Shown: positions 36,724 to 48,334, counted from the stretch's first letter. The stretch is 64,000 nucleotides of DNA from JAWKUK01 sp041398605 (GCA_041398605.1 JAWKUK010000026.1:42465-106464); one strand, 5' to 3'. The notes: generated by a model from the sequence alone, not told the origin. Made by a program: numbers and translations.

Positions 36724-39700
36724 ATGAGCCACCACCCCGACCACGATCACTCGAGCGCCGATACCCTCGAGGTCGCGGCGCCCTCAGCGAGCGCGGCACG
36801 CCCTAGCGTGTGGCGCTCGCTCGCGGAGTTCGACGGCGACGCCGAGGTCGCTGCCTTCGCGAAGCGCGAGTTCCCGACTGACGACTTCGACCGCTTGGAG
36901 AGCCCTGATCGGCGCCGCTTCATGCAGATCCTCGGCGCGTCGGCGGCCCTCGCGGGGGCCTCGAGCTGCCGCTGGGAGCGCGAGGAGATCGTGCCGCACG
37001 CGATCCGCCCGGAGGACGCGCCTCCCGGTCAACGGACCGTGTTCTCGACCGTCATGGACCTCGCCGGCGCCGCCCGCCCGGTCCGCGTCGAGAGCGTCGA
37101 TGGGCGCCCGATCAAGGTCGAGCCCAACGAGCTGACGGGCGGGGGCACGGACCTCTTCTCGCAGGCCGCGATCCTCGGCTTCTACGACCCGGACCGGAGC
37201 CGCGAGGTCTCGCGCGGGACGACCGCGTCCTCTTGGAGCGCGGCCCTTGAGGCCCTGCGTGGCGCGGCCGTGGCCGGCAAGTGCGCGGTGCTCGCCTCGA
37301 CGTCGTCGTCCCCGACGCTCCACCGCCTGGCCGCCGCCGCGCGCGCCGCCGGGGTGCGTTGGACGTGGTACTCGCCGCTTGACCGCGACCATGCGATCGC
37401 GGGCGCGCGGATGGCCTTCGGGCGCCCAGTGCGCGTGCAATACGACCTCGGTCAGGCCGATGTCGTCCTGAGCCTCGACTCCGATTTCCAGCGTGACCAC
37501 GCGGACGCGGTCGCCCTCGCGAGCGCGCTCGCGACGCGGCGCATGCCCGAGTCGAGCAAGATGTCCCGCGTGTACGCCGTCGAAGCGCGGTTCACGTCCT
37601 CTGGCCTCTCCTCGGACCACCGCTTGCCGCTCCGCGCGAGCGACGTCGGTGCTTTTGTCGAGCTCGTCGAGGCGAAGATCGCCGGCACCACCCCGAGCGC
37701 TGCGGCCAGCGCCGTGGCCGCCAAGGGGCACACGGGGCTCTTCGCCGAGGCCGTCGCAGATGACCTCAAGGCGGCAGGCGCGCACGCGGCGATCGTCGTC
37801 GGTGACGGTCAGCCCGCGGCGGTGCATGCCCGCGTGCACGGCCTCCTCGCGCGCCTCGGCGCCGTGGGGACCACGACGTTCCACACCGAGGAGCCGCTCG
37901 CAGAGGCCGGCGCCGAGGCGCTCAAGGGCCTCGTCGACGCGCTCAACGGCGGTCAGGTCGACTCGCTCGTGATCCTCGAGGGCAACCCGGTCTACGACGC
38001 GCCCGGCGCGCTCGGCTTCGGCGCCGCGCTCACCAAGGCGAAGACCGTCGCGCACGTGTCGCTCTACCGCGACGAGACCACCGGGGCGGCCCTTGCCCAC
38101 GGCGGTTGGCACTTGCCGGTCGCGCATTGGCTCGAGGCCTGGGGAGACGCGCGCTCGTTCGATGGCTCGGTGCACCTCGCCCAGCCGCTCATCGCGCCGC
38201 TCTACGGCGGCAAGAGCGCGATCGAGGTCGTCGCTGCGATGCTCGGAATGGGCGCCGAAGAGGCGACCGGGGCCGCGCTCGTGCGTGCGACCTTCGACGC
38301 CACGGCCGGCGATGACACGGACGGCCGCTGGAACCGCGCGCTGCACGACGGCGTCGTCGCTGGCACCGCGTTCCGCCGCGAGTCCCTCGCAGCCGGCGCG
38401 GGCGCTGCGGCGGCGATCGAGGCTGCGGCGGCCGGCATGGAGCTCAACCTCCACGCCTGCCCGAAGGTGCTCGACGGTCGCTTCGCGAACAACGGCTGGC
38501 TCCAGGAGCTGCCCGACGCGGTGACGAAGCTCACCTGGGACAACGCGCTCTGCCTCGGCGTCAAGACCGCGGCGCAGCTCAAGCTCGAGACGGGCGACAT
38601 GGCCAAGGTCACGGTGGGGGGCGCGTCGCTCGACGTCGTCGCTTACGTCATGGCCGGTCACGCCGAGGACTCGGCGTCGCTCGCCCTCGGATACGGCCGG
38701 ACGGCCGCCGGGGTCATCGCCGGCTTCAAGGCCGCGGAGGTCTCCTCGGCGGGCTTCAACGCCTACCCCCTGTCGAAGGCGGGCGCGCGCGGCACGTTGA
38801 CGGGCGCCCAGCTCGCCAAGGGGCGCGGCAAGTACAAGCTCGCCGCGACCCAAGAGCACCACCTGATCGACGCGATCGGCATGTCCGGTCGCGCCGAGCG
38901 CCTGCCGTTCCTGGCGCGCGAGGGGACGCTCGAGGAGTACACGGAGAACCCTGAGTTCGCGAAGGAGCGCGTGCACCTGCCGAAGAACATGCGCTCGCTG
39001 TTCGACACCAAGGTGTACGACGGCGACCACCAGTGGGGGATGACGATCGACCTCGCGGCCTGCAACGGCTGCAACGCGTGTGTCATCGCGTGTCAATCGG
39101 AGAACAACATCCCGATCGTCGGCAAGGAGCAGGTCAGCCGCGGCCGTGAGATGCACTGGATGCGCGTCGACTTCTACTTCCAGGGCGACGCCCAGGACGC
39201 AGAGACGATCGACGCGGTCAGCCAGCCGGTGAACTGCCTGCAGTGCGAGAACGCGCCCTGCGAGCAGGTCTGCCCGGTGGCGGCCACCGTTCACTCCCAG
39301 GAGGGGTTGAACGACATGGTCTACAACCGCTGCATCGGCACGCGCTACTGCGGCAACAACTGCCCGGCGAAGGTCCGACGCTTCAACTACTTCCACTACA
39401 CGAAGTTCATGGACAAGCCGGGGAACAAGGTCCTCCAGCTCGCCCAGAACCCGGACGTCACGGTCCGCAGCCGCGGCGTGATGGAGAAGTGCACGTACTG
39501 CATTCAGCGCATCTCGGCGGCGCGCATCAAGGCGCGCAACGTCGGCCGCCTGGTGCAAGACGGCGAGGTCGTGACGTCGTGCCAGTCCGCGTGCCCGCCG
39601 AACGCGATCACGTTCGGGAACATCAAGGACGAGACCTCGGCGGTCGCGAAGAAGCGCAACGAGCCCCGCGCCTATGCGATGCTCGAGGAGCTGAACATTC

Positions 39701-39924
39701 GGCCCCGGACCCTGTACATGGCGAAGGTCGCGAACCTGAACCCGAAGCTCAAGGACGCGATGAAACAAGGCGCGTTCCAGGCGGGCACGATCCCGAAGGC
39801 GCACCACGGCGGAGGGCACTCCGATGCCGGGCACGCTGGGACACAAGACACTCACGGTGGCCAGCCGACCCAAGACGGGCACGGGGCTGCGGATCACAGC
39901 ACTCAAGAAGGAGCCGGCCACTAG
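36724..39924 (+). CDS. actB: Alternative complex III subunit ActB (molybdopterin-oxidoreductase-like plus FeS domain)
   Basis: A 1066-residue fused ActB. A twin-arginine-type signal RRRFMQILGASAALAGASSC lies near residues 62-81. The large molybdopterin-oxidoreductase-like part (about 95-740) lacks an obvious cofactor-binding site, as in known ActB. The C-terminal part (about 760-1000) carries four cysteine clusters for FeS centres: CNGCNACVIAC, CLQCENAPCEQVC, CIGTRYCGNNC and CTYCIQR with CQSACPP. The extreme C-terminus and N-terminus are His-rich (GHSDAGHAG; SHHPDHDH). ATG 36724 gives the natural start. It relays electrons from the quinol site towards the hemes. Confidence 0.95.
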   Translation: MSHHPDHDHSSADTLEVAAPSASAARPSVWRSLAEFDGDAEVAAFAKREFPTDDFDRLESPDRRRFMQILGASAALAGASSCRWEREEIVPHAIRPEDAPPGQRTVFSTVMDLAGAARPVRVESVDGRPIKVEPNELTGGGTDLFSQAAILGFYDPDRSREVSRGTTASSWSAALEALRGAAVAGKCAVLASTSSSPTLHRLAAAARAAGVRWTWYSPLDRDHAIAGARMAFGRPVRVQYDLGQADVVLSLDSDFQRDHADAVALASALATRRMPESSKMSRVYAVEARFTSSGLSSDHRLPLRASDVGAFVELVEAKIAGTTPSAAASAVAAKGHTGLFAEAVADDLKAAGAHAAIVVGDGQPAAVHARVHGLLARLGAVGTTTFHTEEPLAEAGAEALKGLVDALNGGQVDSLVILEGNPVYDAPGALGFGAALTKAKTVAHVSLYRDETTGAALAHGGWHLPVAHWLEAWGDARSFDGSVHLAQPLIAPLYGGKSAIEVVAAMLGMGAEEATGAALVRATFDATAGDDTDGRWNRALHDGVVAGTAFRRESLAAGAGAAAAIEAAAAGMELNLHACPKVLDGRFANNGWLQELPDAVTKLTWDNALCLGVKTAAQLKLETGDMAKVTVGGASLDVVAYVMAGHAEDSASLALGYGRTAAGVIAGFKAAEVSSAGFNAYPLSKAGARGTLTGAQLAKGRGKYKLAATQEHHLIDAIGMSGRAERLPFLAREGTLEEYTENPEFAKERVHLPKNMRSLFDTKVYDGDHQWGMTIDLAACNGCNACVIACQSENNIPIVGKEQVSRGREMHWMRVDFYFQGDAQDAETIDAVSQPVNCLQCENAPCEQVCPVAATVHSQEGLNDMVYNRCIGTRYCGNNCPAKVRRFNYFHYTKFMDKPGNKVLQLAQNPDVTVRSRGVMEKCTYCIQRISAARIKARNVGRLVQDGEVVTSCQSACPPNAITFGNIKDETSAVAKKRNEPRAYAMLEELNIRPRTLYMAKVANLNPKLKDAMKQGAFQAGTIPKAHHGGGHSDAGHAGTQDTHGGQPTQDGHGAADHSTQEGAGH

Positions 39925-39941
39925 GCCCCTAAGGTTCGACC

Positions 39942-41414
39942 ATGGCGATCACCGATCCCACCATCGACCTCGGCGGCCAGGACCCCCGCGTCCGGCCTCA
40001 GCTCGTCGAGGGCAACAACAACTTCACCACGGTCACCCAGATGGTGGCCGGTATCCCCGAGCAGCCGGTCGCTAAGACCGACAAGCTCTGGATCGCGCTC
40101 TTCCTGCTGTCGCTGAGCGTGCTCGGTGTGCTGGGCGCGTGCCTCGCGTACCTGATCACGACCGGCGTCGGGGTCTGGGGCAACAACAACCCGGTGTTCT
40201 GGGGCTGGCCGATCGTGAACTTCGTGTTCTGGGTCGGTATCGGTCACGCGGGAACGCTCATCTCTGCGGTGCTCTACCTCACGCGCCAAAACTGGCGCAC
40301 GGCGGTGAACCGCTCGGCGGAGGCGATGACGATCTTCGCCGTCATCTGCGCCGGCATGTTCCCCGGGGTGCACGTCGGCCGCATCTGGGTCGCGTACTTC
40401 CTGGCGCCCGTGCCCAACCAGATGAGCATGTGGCCGAACTTCCGCAGCCCGCTGTTGTGGGACGTGTTCGCGGTCAGCACCTACTTCTCGGTGTCGCTCG
40501 TGTTCTGGTACATGGGCATGGTCCCCGACCTCGCGACGCTGCGCGACCGTTCGACGAACAAATGGCGTCGGATGATCTACGGGATCTTCTCGCTGGGTTG
40601 GACGGGCTCGTCGCGCCACTGGCACGTCTACGAGCGCGCCTACGGCATCCTCGCCGCCCTCGCGACGCCCCTCGTGCTCTCCGTTCACTCGGTCGTTTCG
40701 TTCGACTTCGCGGTCTCTCAGCTGCCTGGCTGGCACACGACGATCTTCCCCCCGTACTTCGTCGCGGGCGCGATCTTCTCAGGCTTCGCGATGGTGCTGA
40801 CGCTGATGATCCCGGCGCGGCAGTACTTCAACCTGGGGCACATCATCACGATGACGCACATCGACGTGATGTGCCGCATCCTGATGGCGACCGGCATGCT
40901 CGTCGGCTACGCCTACATGATCGAGTTCTTCACCGCCTGGTACGGCGGCGTGATGGTCGAGCGCTTCGCGTTCGTGAACCGCGCCTTCGGGAACTACTGG
41001 TGGGCGTACTGGATCATGGTGTCCTGCAACGTGATCTTCCCGCAGCTCTTCTGGAGCAAGAAGATGCGGCGCAACCTGGTCGTCGTGATGCTCGTCAGCA
41101 TCACCACGAACATCGGCATGTGGTTCGAGCGCTTCGTCATTACGGTGACCTCGCTGAGCCGCGACTTCCTGCCCTCGAGCTGGGCGTACTTCCGCCCGAC
41201 CTGGGTTGACATCCTCACGTTCGTGGGCAGCTTCGGTCTGTTCATGACGCTGTTCCTGCTCTTCATCCGCTTCCTGCCCTTCGTCGCGATGTCGGAAGTC
41301 AAGATCGTCATGCCGTCGGCCCACGCCGGCCACGGCCACACGGACGGACACGGACCGAAGTCCCACGCGAACCACGGTTCCCACAATGGGGAAGGGGCGC
41401 CTCAACATGGCTGA
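39942..41414 (+). CDS. actC: Alternative complex III subunit ActC (NrfD/PsrC-like quinol-binding membrane subunit)
   Basis: A 490-residue membrane protein with about ten transmembrane helices. NrfD-type features include the loop GHAGTLISAVLYLTRQNWRT and FPGVHVGRIWVAYFLAP. Conserved ActC stretches are SSRHWHVYERAYGILAALAT and IMMTHIDVMCRI-like helix HIITMTHIDVMC. The tail is His-rich (GHGHTDGHG). It binds quinol within the membrane. It starts 17 bases after actB, and its stop overlaps the actDE start by 8 bases. Confidence 0.95.
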   Translation: MAITDPTIDLGGQDPRVRPQLVEGNNNFTTVTQMVAGIPEQPVAKTDKLWIALFLLSLSVLGVLGACLAYLITTGVGVWGNNNPVFWGWPIVNFVFWVGIGHAGTLISAVLYLTRQNWRTAVNRSAEAMTIFAVICAGMFPGVHVGRIWVAYFLAPVPNQMSMWPNFRSPLLWDVFAVSTYFSVSLVFWYMGMVPDLATLRDRSTNKWRRMIYGIFSLGWTGSSRHWHVYERAYGILAALATPLVLSVHSVVSFDFAVSQLPGWHTTIFPPYFVAGAIFSGFAMVLTLMIPARQYFNLGHIITMTHIDVMCRILMATGMLVGYAYMIEFFTAWYGGVMVERFAFVNRAFGNYWWAYWIMVSCNVIFPQLFWSKKMRRNLVVVMLVSITTNIGMWFERFVITVTSLSRDFLPSSWAYFRPTWVDILTFVGSFGLFMTLFLLFIRFLPFVAMSEVKIVMPSAHAGHGHTDGHGPKSHANHGSHNGEGAPQHG

Positions 41415-42696
41415 TTCCAAAGCGCCGTACGGAGTCGTTGGCATCTACACCAACGTCGACGACGTCCTCGCCGCGGCTCGCCGCGTGCGAGACGCGGGGT
41501 TCACCCGCTGGGACTCCCACACGCCGTTCCCGGTCCACGGGATGGACGGCGCGATGGGCATCAAGATGACGTTCTTGCCCTGGATCACGCTCGTCATGGG
41601 CCTCACGGGCATGGCGTTCGGCGTCTTCGGGCAGTACTGGGTCAACGCGAAGGGCTACGCCTTCCTGATCTCCGGCAAGCCGGTTTGGTCGCTGCCCGCG
41701 AACATCCCGGTCGCGTTCGAGGTGGTCATCGCGTTCTCCGCGTTTACGACCTTCTTTGGGATGCTGGCGCTGAACAAGCTGCCCCGGCTCTCGCACCCGC
41801 TGCACCGCCTGGCCGAGTTCGCGCGCGTGACCTCGGATCGTTTTGCGGTCGTGATCGAGAGCGGAGACCCGCGCTTCGATTCTGGGCAGGTGCGCAAGCT
41901 CCTCGCGCAGGATGCTGAGCAGGTCGTCGAGTGCCCTGCGGATCCGACGCGGGCCGGGCTGCCGAGCTGGTTCCATGGGGTCGCGGCGATCGCGACCTGC
42001 CTGACGCTGATCCCGTTGGCGATGGCGTATCGCGGCCGCCATGCGACGAGCGGCAAGCCCCGCTACGCCGTCTGGACGGACATGAGCTTCCAGCGCAAAG
42101 CGAAGCCCCAGCAGGCGTCAGGCCTGTTCGACGACGGCCGGGCGGCGCGTAAGCAGCTCGATGGCACGATCGCCGTCGGACAGCTCTTCGAAGACCAAGA
42201 GCTCCGCTTCGGTGTCCAGCCGAACGCGCTCTCGCCGGTCGGGCGTGAGGTCGGTGCGACCGGCGTGCCGGACGCGGCGTGGATCGCCGGGTTCCCCGCG
42301 GCGCTGACGGTGGACGAGGCCTTCCTCGACCGCGGCCAACAGCGCTTCAACATCTACTGCTCGGTGTGCCACGGCGTGCGCGGTGACGGCCACGGCGCGG
42401 TCGCGCTGCGTGCGGAGGAGATCCGCGCCATGCGCTGGGGGTGGATCGCGCCCAAGAACCTGCTCTCGAGCGCCACGATCGCCAGGACCAACGGCGAGAT
42501 CTTCCACATCGCAGGCCACGGCATCAGCACGATGAAGGGCTACGCCGCGCAGATCCCGGCGAACGATCGCTGGGCGATCGTCGCGTGGGTCCGCGCGCTC
42601 CAAGCCAGTCAGGCGATCGACGCGCGCCGCGCGCCGGACGCGCAGTACCAGGAACTCCCGGCCCTACCCCTCGGTGTCACCCAAGGAGGCCGTTGA
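41407..42696 (+). CDS. Fused alternative complex III subunits ActD (DUF3341) and ActE (monoheme cytochrome c)
   Basis: A 429-residue protein joining two normally separate subunits. Residues about 1-170 are ActD: PYGVVGIYTNVDDVLAAAR, then two transmembrane helices around MTFLPWITLVMGLTGMAFG and IPVAFEVVIAFSAFTTFFG. After a further helix (near 198-216) comes the ActE-type cytochrome domain, with a single heme site CSVCH (318-322) and downstream Met candidates for the axial ligand. The frame is continuous, with no stop or start between the parts. ATG 41407 overlaps actC by 8 bases. The cytochrome is probably the electron exit to the oxidase. Confidence 0.93.
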   Translation: MADSKAPYGVVGIYTNVDDVLAAARRVRDAGFTRWDSHTPFPVHGMDGAMGIKMTFLPWITLVMGLTGMAFGVFGQYWVNAKGYAFLISGKPVWSLPANIPVAFEVVIAFSAFTTFFGMLALNKLPRLSHPLHRLAEFARVTSDRFAVVIESGDPRFDSGQVRKLLAQDAEQVVECPADPTRAGLPSWFHGVAAIATCLTLIPLAMAYRGRHATSGKPRYAVWTDMSFQRKAKPQQASGLFDDGRAARKQLDGTIAVGQLFEDQELRFGVQPNALSPVGREVGATGVPDAAWIAGFPAALTVDEAFLDRGQQRFNIYCSVCHGVRGDGHGAVALRAEEIRAMRWGWIAPKNLLSSATIARTNGEIFHIAGHGISTMKGYAAQIPANDRWAIVAWVRALQASQAIDARRAPDAQYQELPALPLGVTQGGR

Positions 42697-42697
42697 C

Positions 42698-43990
42698 ATG
42701 CAAGCACACGTATCCATTCCCTCTAAAGAGCAGGTGATGGTGCGCGGGCTCGCGAAGCCCGCCACAGTCGCGCTCGTCGTCGGTCTCATCGGGATCGCCG
42801 CTACGGCCGGCTTCGCTTACTCCGGCATGGCCGGTGATTGGTCGGCCCCGAGCGCGTATCACCTCGCCCCGTTCGGCACCGCGCACATGGGACACTCGTT
42901 CCTGGTCGCGATCCTGTGGGCGCTCGCGATCTGCCTCGGCGGGCTCTTCTTCGTCATCCTGCAACACCTGACGACGGCTGGCTGGTCGGTCGTGGTGCGT
43001 CGCGTCGGCGAAGGGGTGACCGCGGGCCTCGTGCCGTTGTTCTTGCTCGTGCTCGGGGTCGCCGTTATCCCGACGTTGATGGGCTCGTCGTACCTCTACG
43101 ACTGGGCGAACGACGCCTTTGCTCACGACCATCCGCTGGTCGAAGGCAAGCTCGCTTACCTCAACGCGCCGTTCTTCCTGGTCCGCATCCTGTTCTATTT
43201 CGCGGTCTGGATCGGCCTGTCGCGGTACTACGCGAAGCACTCGCGCGCGCAGGACGATGACCAGGACCCGATGCACACGCTGAAGATGCAGAAGATCAGC
43301 GGCGTGGCCATGGTGCTCTTCGCCCTGACGACGACCTTCGCGATCTTCGACCTGTCCATGAGCCTGAACCCCGAGTGGTTCAGCACGATGTACGGCGTCT
43401 ACTTCTTCGCAGGCGCGTTCTGGTCCTTCAACGCGGTGCTCGCGCTGCTCTCGATCTGGTTCGAGAAGCGCGGTCAGCTCAAGGGGGTCGTGACGGTCGA
43501 GCACTACCACGACATCGGCAAGTTCATGTTCGCGTTCACGTTCTTCTGGAGCTACGTCGCGTTCAGCCAGTTCATGCTGTACTGGTACGCCGACATCCCG
43601 GAGGAAACGGGCTGGTTCCACTATCGCATGTGGGGCAACTGGACGGGCCTGTCCTTGACCCTCGCCGCCGGGCACTTCTTCATCCCGATGCTCGGGTTGC
43701 TGTCGCGCCACGTGAAGCGGCACCGCGGCGTGCTCGCCTTCTGGGCGGTCTACTGCCTCGTGTTCCAGTACGTCGACATGTACTGGAACGTGATGCCGGA
43801 GCTGCACAACGGTGTCCCCGGGCAAGACCCGGCCTTCGCGCCCTTGACCTGGAGCCCGATGGACCTGACGGCGTTCATCGGCGTCGCAGGTGTGGTCCTC
43901 TTCGCGATCCTCAAGCGCTTCGACGGGCACCCCGCCGTCGCGATCGGAGATCCGCGCCTCCCCGAGTCCATGCGGTTCGAAAACTTCTAG
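42698..43990 (+). CDS. actF: Alternative complex III subunit ActF (second NrfD-like membrane subunit)
   Basis: A 430-residue membrane protein with about ten helices, paralogous to ActC. Typical stretches are GTAHMGHSFLVAILWALAIC, FDLSMSLNPEWFSTMYGVYF and WSYVAFSQFMLYWYADIPEE. ATG 42698 is set by a strong ribosome binding site, AAGGAGG at 42683-42689, eight bases upstream and inside the end of actDE. Spacing after the actDE stop is one base. Confidence 0.95.
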   Translation: MQAHVSIPSKEQVMVRGLAKPATVALVVGLIGIAATAGFAYSGMAGDWSAPSAYHLAPFGTAHMGHSFLVAILWALAICLGGLFFVILQHLTTAGWSVVVRRVGEGVTAGLVPLFLLVLGVAVIPTLMGSSYLYDWANDAFAHDHPLVEGKLAYLNAPFFLVRILFYFAVWIGLSRYYAKHSRAQDDDQDPMHTLKMQKISGVAMVLFALTTTFAIFDLSMSLNPEWFSTMYGVYFFAGAFWSFNAVLALLSIWFEKRGQLKGVVTVEHYHDIGKFMFAFTFFWSYVAFSQFMLYWYADIPEETGWFHYRMWGNWTGLSLTLAAGHFFIPMLGLLSRHVKRHRGVLAFWAVYCLVFQYVDMYWNVMPELHNGVPGQDPAFAPLTWSPMDLTAFIGVAGVVLFAILKRFDGHPAVAIGDPRLPESMRFENF

Positions 43991-44020
43991 GCCAGCGCCG
44001 ATCGTTCGAGGTCCAAGACT

Positions 44021-44410
44021 ATGAGCTCCAGCAGCCATTCCCACACCGACCCGCACGCGCACCCCGCGGGGCACGAGGATCGGGAGATCGAGGAGGACGT
44101 CCTCGCGGTCCCGTTCATCGCCTGGCTCGGCGTCACTGGCGCGATCCTGATCGTCGCGTCTGTGCTCGCCCTCACCGGCATGTATTACCAGACGGAGCAC
44201 GCGCTCGAGCGCGAGCGCTACCTCGCCGCCGACGCGCAGATCACGCCGAGCGAGGCGCGTCTGACCGCGGATCACGAGACGATCAACGGCTACTTCAAGG
44301 GGATCCCGTCCCCTGACGGTGTCGTCGAGGAGGGGCCCGACGCGAAGAAGTTCGTTTCGATCCCCGTCGCCGAGGGCCGCAAGAAAGTCCTCGAGACCTA
44401 CCGCAAGTGA
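44021..44410 (+). CDS. Small single-helix membrane protein of unknown function in the ACIII operon
   Basis: A 129-residue protein I do not recognise. It has a His/Ser-rich N-terminus (SSSSHSHTDPHAHPAGHE), one transmembrane helix (about 33-55, FIAWLGVTGAILIVASVLAL) and a charged C-terminal domain. It is reliably placed between actF (30-base gap) and sco (36-base gap) on the same strand. Position suggests an accessory subunit or assembly factor for complex III or the oxidase. No heme or metal-site motif other than the histidine tail is seen. Confidence 0.75.
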   Translation: MSSSSHSHTDPHAHPAGHEDREIEEDVLAVPFIAWLGVTGAILIVASVLALTGMYYQTEHALERERYLAADAQITPSEARLTADHETINGYFKGIPSPDGVVEEGPDAKKFVSIPVAEGRKKVLETYRK

Positions 44411-44446
44411 CCGCGCCCATCCGCGCGACCGAAACGAGCTGACCCT

Positions 44447-45355
44447 ATGGCACATCCCTTCGCGATCACGTTCTTGTCGGCCCTCGCCGTGGTGGGGGCC
44501 TCCATGCCCTCCGCCGCGCAGGTCGCTGGCAAGAAGATCGATGCTCTCGAGGGGGTCACCATCGAGCAGAAGCTCAATGCCGAGCTGCCGAAGGACGCGC
44601 AGTTCACCACGGATTCGGGCGAGCGCATCACGCTCGGCGAGCTGTTCGACGGCTCGCTGCCCGTCGTCCTGACGCTGAACTACACGGACTGCCCGCAGCT
44701 GTGCAGCGTGCACCTCACGAAGCTCGTCGAAGCCCTCGGCGTGTTTTCGGCGAAGCTCGCGCCAGGCACGGGCTATCGGCTCATCACGATCTGCATCGAT
44801 CCGAAGGACACGCCAGAGAAGGCGGCGCGGATGAAGGCGGAGTACGTGACGCGGCTCGCGACGCAGCTGACCGCGACGGTGCCCGAGGTCGACCTCGCGG
44901 ACGCCCGCGTCGCGGTCGAGGCCGAGGCCGCTGCGGCTTGGACATTCTTGGTCGCGGACGAGGCGACGATCGCCCGCGTCGCGGACGCAGTGGGCTTTGG
45001 CTACAAGTGGCTGCCGGCACAAAAGGAGTTCGCGCACCAAGCGGCGACGATCCTCTGCACGCCGGATGGCCGCGTGGCGCGCTACGTCGGTGGCATCGAT
45101 CCGATCCCCGGCGTCCTGCGCATGTCCTTGGTCGAAGCGAGCGAGGGCAAGGTCGGCTCGCTGTTCGACGGGATCTTCCTTTCATGTTTCATCTATGACC
45201 CGCACCTGGGCTCCTACGCCCTCGCCGCTCGCCGCGTGATGACCGCGGCCGGCGCGCTGATGGTGGTGGGGGTCCTCACCGGCTTCTTCTTCCTCAAGCG
45301 CAGCGAGGCGCGTGCCGCATCGGGTACGCGCGCTGCCGAGGAGAGCGTTCGATGA
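44447..45355 (+). CDS. SCO1/SenC-family copper chaperone, membrane anchored
   Basis: A 302-residue exported protein that delivers copper to the CuA site of cytochrome oxidase. The thioredoxin-like domain carries the copper motif CPQLC (Cys82, Cys86) in NYTDCPQLC and the ligand His197 in FAHQAATILC. There is a signal peptide at the N-terminus and a C-terminal transmembrane helix (about 263-283). Its stop overlaps the coxB start (ATGA), matching its role in CoxB maturation. Confidence 0.93.
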   Translation: MAHPFAITFLSALAVVGASMPSAAQVAGKKIDALEGVTIEQKLNAELPKDAQFTTDSGERITLGELFDGSLPVVLTLNYTDCPQLCSVHLTKLVEALGVFSAKLAPGTGYRLITICIDPKDTPEKAARMKAEYVTRLATQLTATVPEVDLADARVAVEAEAAAAWTFLVADEATIARVADAVGFGYKWLPAQKEFAHQAATILCTPDGRVARYVGGIDPIPGVLRMSLVEASEGKVGSLFDGIFLSCFIYDPHLGSYALAARRVMTAAGALMVVGVLTGFFFLKRSEARAASGTRAAEESVR

Positions 45356-46581
45356 CCGCCATGTTGACGAACCTGTTCCAGGTCGCCGTTCTCGCGCTGG
45401 CGCCGTTCGCGGCGCCCGCACCGGGCTCCGTGTTGGGGGCCCATTCCATCGAGCTCAGCTCTGTCGCCCGTCTCCCTCAGGAAGGGACCGCTGGGGAGGC
45501 TGCGGCCTCAGGGGCTGAGGGCGCGACCGCGCCGGGCGCGGCCACGACGCAGGCGGCGCCTGCGGACGGCCTCGCTCCGGACCGCGTAGGGCCGCACGTC
45601 CCCGAGCACGCGGACGAGATCCGGGACGGCACCTTCTGGATGCCCGTCGCGGCCTCGGATGTCGCGCGGGACGTCGACGCCACGTTCAACTTCATCATGT
45701 GGATCAACTACGTCTTCACGGCGTTGATCCTGGTGCTGTTGGTCGTGTTCGTCGTGAAGTATCGCCGGCGCCCGGGCGTCGTCGCCGACCAGTCGATCAC
45801 GCACAACACCCCGATCGAGATCATCTGGAGCGTGCTCCCGACGATCCTGGTCGCGGTCATCTTCTGGCAGGGCTACGTGACCTTCCTGGACCTGAAGACA
45901 GCGCCCAAAGAGACGCTGAAGATCCGGGTCAGCGCCTACACCTGGGGTTGGAACTTCACGTACCCCGACGGGACGATGGTGCCGCAGAAGCTCGCGGTGC
46001 CGCAGGGGCAGCCGGTCGAGTTCATCATGAACAGCAAGGACACGCTGCACTCGATGCACCTCCCTGCGTTCCGCCAGAAGCAGGACGTCCTCCCGGATCG
46101 TTACACCAAGATCTGGTTCCCGACGGATCGGATCGGGAACTACCGCATCTACTGCACGGAGTACTGCGGCAAGGACCACTCGAACATGTACGCGAGCCTG
46201 CAGATCCTGCCGCAAGCGGAGTTCGACAAGTGGTGGGAGGTCAATAGCAACCCCCGCAATGACGCGGACGGCAACGCGCTGCCGGACCTCGCGTACGGTG
46301 AGAAGCTGTACTCGTACTTTGCCTGCAACTCGTGCCACACGGTCGACGGCGGCAAGAACACCGGGCCGAGCTTCCTCGTGACCTCCGGCAACTGGGGCAA
46401 GATGCGCCCGATCAACGGCGGTGAGGCCATGGTCGACGAGGACTACGTCCGTCGTTCGATCCTGAACCCCCAGAGCCAGATCGCCGAGGGCTTCGGCCCC
46501 CAGATGCCCGTTTTCAACTACCTGGACGACGAGCAGATCTACTGCTTGACGCTCTTCATCAAGTCCCTCGCCAAGAACTGA
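45352..46581 (+). CDS. coxB: Cytochrome c oxidase subunit II with fused cytochrome c domain (caa3 type)
   Basis: A 409-residue subunit. After the signal and an Ala-rich linker (to about 75) come two transmembrane helices (about 112-135 and 155-178). The CuA domain shows LHSMHLPAFR and the CuA loop CTEYCGKDHSNM. The C-terminal cytochrome c domain has heme site CNSCH, so electrons enter through an attached heme. Coupled to sco by a four-base overlap. Confidence 0.95.
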   Translation: MTAMLTNLFQVAVLALAPFAAPAPGSVLGAHSIELSSVARLPQEGTAGEAAASGAEGATAPGAATTQAAPADGLAPDRVGPHVPEHADEIRDGTFWMPVAASDVARDVDATFNFIMWINYVFTALILVLLVVFVVKYRRRPGVVADQSITHNTPIEIIWSVLPTILVAVIFWQGYVTFLDLKTAPKETLKIRVSAYTWGWNFTYPDGTMVPQKLAVPQGQPVEFIMNSKDTLHSMHLPAFRQKQDVLPDRYTKIWFPTDRIGNYRIYCTEYCGKDHSNMYASLQILPQAEFDKWWEVNSNPRNDADGNALPDLAYGEKLYSYFACNSCHTVDGGKNTGPSFLVTSGNWGKMRPINGGEAMVDEDYVRRSILNPQSQIAEGFGPQMPVFNYLDDEQIYCLTLFIKSLAKN

Positions 46582-46593
46582 GCCGTACCAAAC

Positions 46594-48294
<1,701 letters not shown>

Positions 48295-48334
48295 TCCCTA
48301 GAGCGTTCTCCAAGCCGCACTTTCACTGACCAAA

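Noticed and set aside
42677..45040. A 787-residue minus-strand frame opposite actF, sco and coxB
   Set aside because: It is antisense to well-supported genes, extremely Arg/Glu/His-rich and has no domain pattern; this is typical of GC-rich antisense frames. The 927-residue frame at 45508-48291 is rejected for the same reason.
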